NCBI RefSeq assembly: GCF_048553715.1
Contig: NZ_JBLZNC010000001.1
Coordinates: forward strand, 124,001-188,000
Length of the DNA: 64,000 nucleotides
Direction of reading: 5' to 3'
Source: Sagittula sp048553715
GTDB taxonomy: Bacteria; Pseudomonadota; Alphaproteobacteria; Rhodobacterales; Rhodobacteraceae
This document shows, one piece after another, positions 62,375 through 64,000 of the stretch (its first letter is position 1; each line of letters opens with the position of its first letter). Below the pieces are notes generated by a model that worked only from the letters and a program-made list of their open reading frames with translations, ran no database searches and was not told the origin of the DNA. Position numbers and translations under genes: made by a program.

Positions 62375-63388
62375 TCAGCCGCGACGTCTGCCGCGGCGTT
62401 CGCGGATTTTCCCCGCGGCAGGGTTCGTGCCATCCGTTTCAGAGGAAAACCCGCCAAGTTTGGCGGCGATCTCTTCCAGCGTCGGCATGCCTTGTTTTGG
62501 CCGAGTTTCTAGCGCTGCACGCATCGCGGAAAGGTGTTCAGGCAATGTGCCGCAACAGCCGCCAATGATTCGCGCACCCGCGTCGCGCGCAAGGCAGGCG
62601 TATTCGGCCATCAATTCCGGCGTGCCATCGTAGTGGATATGGCCGTCGTGATATTTGGGAATGCCTGCGTTGCCTTTGGCGATGATCGGACGGGTGGTGC
62701 CGGTCGCCGCAAAGCCACGAACCGTGCGCATGAGATCTGATGCACCCACGCCGCAGTTGGCACCGAACGCGATTGGCGCGTTTGGCAGCGTATCAACCAT
62801 CTCGACCATGGCAGGGGCGGTGACGCCCATCATCGTGCGGCCGGCGGTGTCGAAAGACATCGTGCCACACCAAGGCGCACCAATATTGCCAAAAGCCTCG
62901 GCGGCAGCACGGTATTCTTCCGGGGCGGAAATGGTCTCGACCCAAAGGACGTCGGCGCCGCCGTCCATGAGGCCTTTGGCCGTTTCTTCGAACATTTCTA
63001 CGGCGCTTTCGTGCGACAGCGTACCCGCTGCCCCCATGATTTCGCCGGTCGGACCTACCGAGCCTGCAACAATAACATCGCGATCCGCAGCATCTGCCAC
63101 TTCTCGGCCCAGTTCTGCCGCGAGTTTGGACAGTTCATACGCGCGATGCCCTGCATCATGCAGTTTCAGCCGTGACGCATTCGCGCCGAAGGAGTTTGTC
63201 AGGAACAAATCCGATCCGGCATTGACGGCGTTCCGGTACAGCGTGCGGATTTTTTCCGGTTCGTTTTCGTTCCAGAATTCGGGAGCGTCGCCTGATTGCA
63301 GTCCCATGTTGAACAGGTTGGTGCCTGTGGCCCCGTCGGCCAGCAGCCATTCGCGGCTCGTCAGGGCACGGGAAAGTGCGTCGGTCAT
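62375..63388 (-). CDS. Homocysteine S-methyltransferase (often labelled betaine-homocysteine methyltransferase)
   Basis: 337 residues, TIM barrel. Starts WLLADGATGTNLFNMGLQSG; zinc-thiolate ligands are the Cys in GANCGVG (about residue 217) and the Cys pair in IIGGCCGTLPEH (about 285-286), as in MetH domain 1 and BHMT. It transfers a methyl group to homocysteine to give methionine. With the corrinoid protein it is the likely homocysteine half of a split MetH. ATG at 63388 has aaggag seven bases upstream. Confidence 0.88.
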   Translation of the reverse strand: MTDALSRALTSREWLLADGATGTNLFNMGLQSGDAPEFWNENEPEKIRTLYRNAVNAGSDLFLTNSFGANASRLKLHDAGHRAYELSKLAAELGREVADAADRDVIVAGSVGPTGEIMGAAGTLSHESAVEMFEETAKGLMDGGADVLWVETISAPEEYRAAAEAFGNIGAPWCGTMSFDTAGRTMMGVTAPAMVEMVDTLPNAPIAFGANCGVGASDLMRTVRGFAATGTTRPIIAKGNAGIPKYHDGHIHYDGTPELMAEYACLARDAGARIIGGCCGTLPEHLSAMRAALETRPKQGMPTLEEIAAKLGGFSSETDGTNPAAGKIRERRGRRRG

Positions 63389-63443
63389 GTCATCGCTCCT
63401 TATGGCTGCAGGCGTCAAATCGAAAATTGTTTGCCTACATGGT

Positions 63444-63477
63444 CTGAGGGCGTGATCGTCCTCAGCCGTTGTTTTTT
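63444..63477 (+). terminator. Plus-strand terminator-like hairpin between guaA and the methyltransferase gene
   Basis: ctgagggcg-tgat-cgtcctcag forms a 9-pair stem (one G-U), followed by ttgtttttt on the plus strand. No plus-strand gene ends near it; the nearest plus-strand stop is the radical SAM gene 1.1 kb back, across the methyltransferase gene. Confidence 0.6.
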
Positions 63478-63514
63478 ACGACTGGTCCATTTCTGAACCT
63501 TCAGGCGCAGTGGG

Positions 63515-64000
63515 TTATTCCAACTCGATGGTGCCCGGCGGTTTGGAGGTCGTGTCGTAGAAGACGCGGTTCACGCCTTTGACCTCGTTGATGATCCGCG
63601 TCGAGGTCTCGCCCAGAAACTCATGCGTGAACGGATAATAGTCGGCGGTCATGCCATCGACCGACGTCACAGCGCGCAGCGCCAGAGCGTAGTCATAGGT
63701 GCGTCCGTCGCCCATCACGCCCACCGTGCGCATCGGCAGAATCGCGGCAAAGGCCTGCCAGATGTCATCGTAGAGACCGTGTTTGCGGATCTGATCGATG
63801 TAAATCGCGTCGGCCTTGCGCAGAATCTCCAGCTTGTCGCGGGTGATCTCTCCGGGGCAGCGGATCGCAAGACCGGGCCCGGGGAACGGATGGCGACCAA
63901 TGAACGACGCCGGCAGGCCAAGCTCATGGCCCAAGGCGCGCACTTCGTCCTTGAACAGTTCGCGCAGCGGTTCGACCAGTTTCAGGCCCATCTTCTCGGG
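63515..64000 (-). CDS. guaA: GMP synthase (glutamine-hydrolysing), C-terminal part
   Basis: The last 161 residues of GuaA; the gene runs off the end of the window at its 5' side. The dimerisation domain is diagnostic: LVEPLRELFKDEVRALGHEL, GRHPFPGPGLAIRC, and the C-terminal NEVKGVNRVFYDTTSKPPGTIEWE-like end with TIELE here. It makes GMP from XMP. The visible part is intact. Confidence 0.96.
   Translation of the reverse strand, partial: PEKMGLKLVEPLRELFKDEVRALGHELGLPASFIGRHPFPGPGLAIRCPGEITRDKLEILRKADAIYIDQIRKHGLYDDIWQAFAAILPMRTVGVMGDGRTYDYALALRAVTSVDGMTADYYPFTHEFLGETSTRIINEVKGVNRVFYDTTSKPPGTIELE

Noticed and set aside
63389..63514. A SAM or SAH riboswitch before the homocysteine methyltransferase gene
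   Set aside because: I looked for the conserved core of SAM-II and SAH riboswitches in the minus-strand leader and could not place it.

Overview
The window looks like a chromosomal segment of an alphaproteobacterium of the order Rhodobacterales (roseobacter/Rhodobacter relatives). The evidence is gene content: an IscR with a single cysteine, a trgA-trgB-cysK tellurite locus, a gene-transfer-agent type endolysin/holin pair, a GTTC-N7-GTTC SOS box at lexA, a Fur-family protein without its CxxC zinc site, and an apparently split B12-dependent methionine synthase. Overall base composition is G+C rich. I see no IS element, integrase, CRISPR array or rRNA, and no gene-free stretch longer than about 300 bases.

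Layout. 0.1-10.2 kb: bcp with a ferritin-like protein gene, a divergent giant AsmA-like envelope protein, queA, an MFS transporter, a DUF924 protein, then a minus-strand run (tandem HD hydrolase, small protein, alpha/beta hydrolase). 10.4-19.5 kb: a long iron-sulfur assembly operon, iscR - cysteine desulfurase - sufB - YbjQ-like - small membrane protein - Rossmann-fold protein - sufC - sufD - two Yip1-type membrane proteins - sufS. 19.6-26.3 kb: an O-methyltransferase with a start codon buried in an inverted repeat, tRNA-Arg(CCG), DinB-like protein, photolyase, SH3-like lipoprotein, cyclopropane synthase and trgAB. This is a stress-flavoured block that runs into cysK, an MscS-type channel and an AlaX editing protein. 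30.7-35 kb: Fur-family regulator, EamA transporter, SelO, GNAT and nucleoside hydrolase. 35.2-39 kb: zwf-pgl-pgi, the entry to the Entner-Doudoroff pathway. 39-45 kb: PRC-barrel protein, DUF985 cupin, GTA-type endolysin/holin, ccmF-ccmH and an enoyl-CoA hydratase. 45-50.3 kb: a 722-residue acidic repeat protein, gltA and gltX. 50.4-58 kb: comEC, then lexA-moeA-moaC-trpC-ung-trpD-trpG on the minus strand with mostly 4-base overlaps. 58-64 kb: a divergent polysaccharide deacetylase, a DUF1638 protein, a previously uncalled 58-residue membrane protein, a corrinoid-binding protein, a radical SAM protein, a homocysteine methyltransferase and the end of guaA.

How the genes fit together. SufBCD, the two desulfurases and IscR make and regulate Fe-S clusters. 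Three genes here could bear on gene transfer and DNA damage: GTA lysis (endolysin/holin), DNA uptake (comEC) and SOS control (lexA). The corrinoid protein and the zinc-type homocysteine methyltransferase are best read as two pieces of a split MetH, with the DUF1638 protein and the new 58-residue membrane protein as candidate partners. The most unusual small-scale signals are the inverted repeat that covers the ribosome binding site and start codon of the O-methyltransferase, several palindromes in promoter regions, and a plus-strand terminator between guaA and the methyltransferase gene where no plus-strand gene ends nearby.
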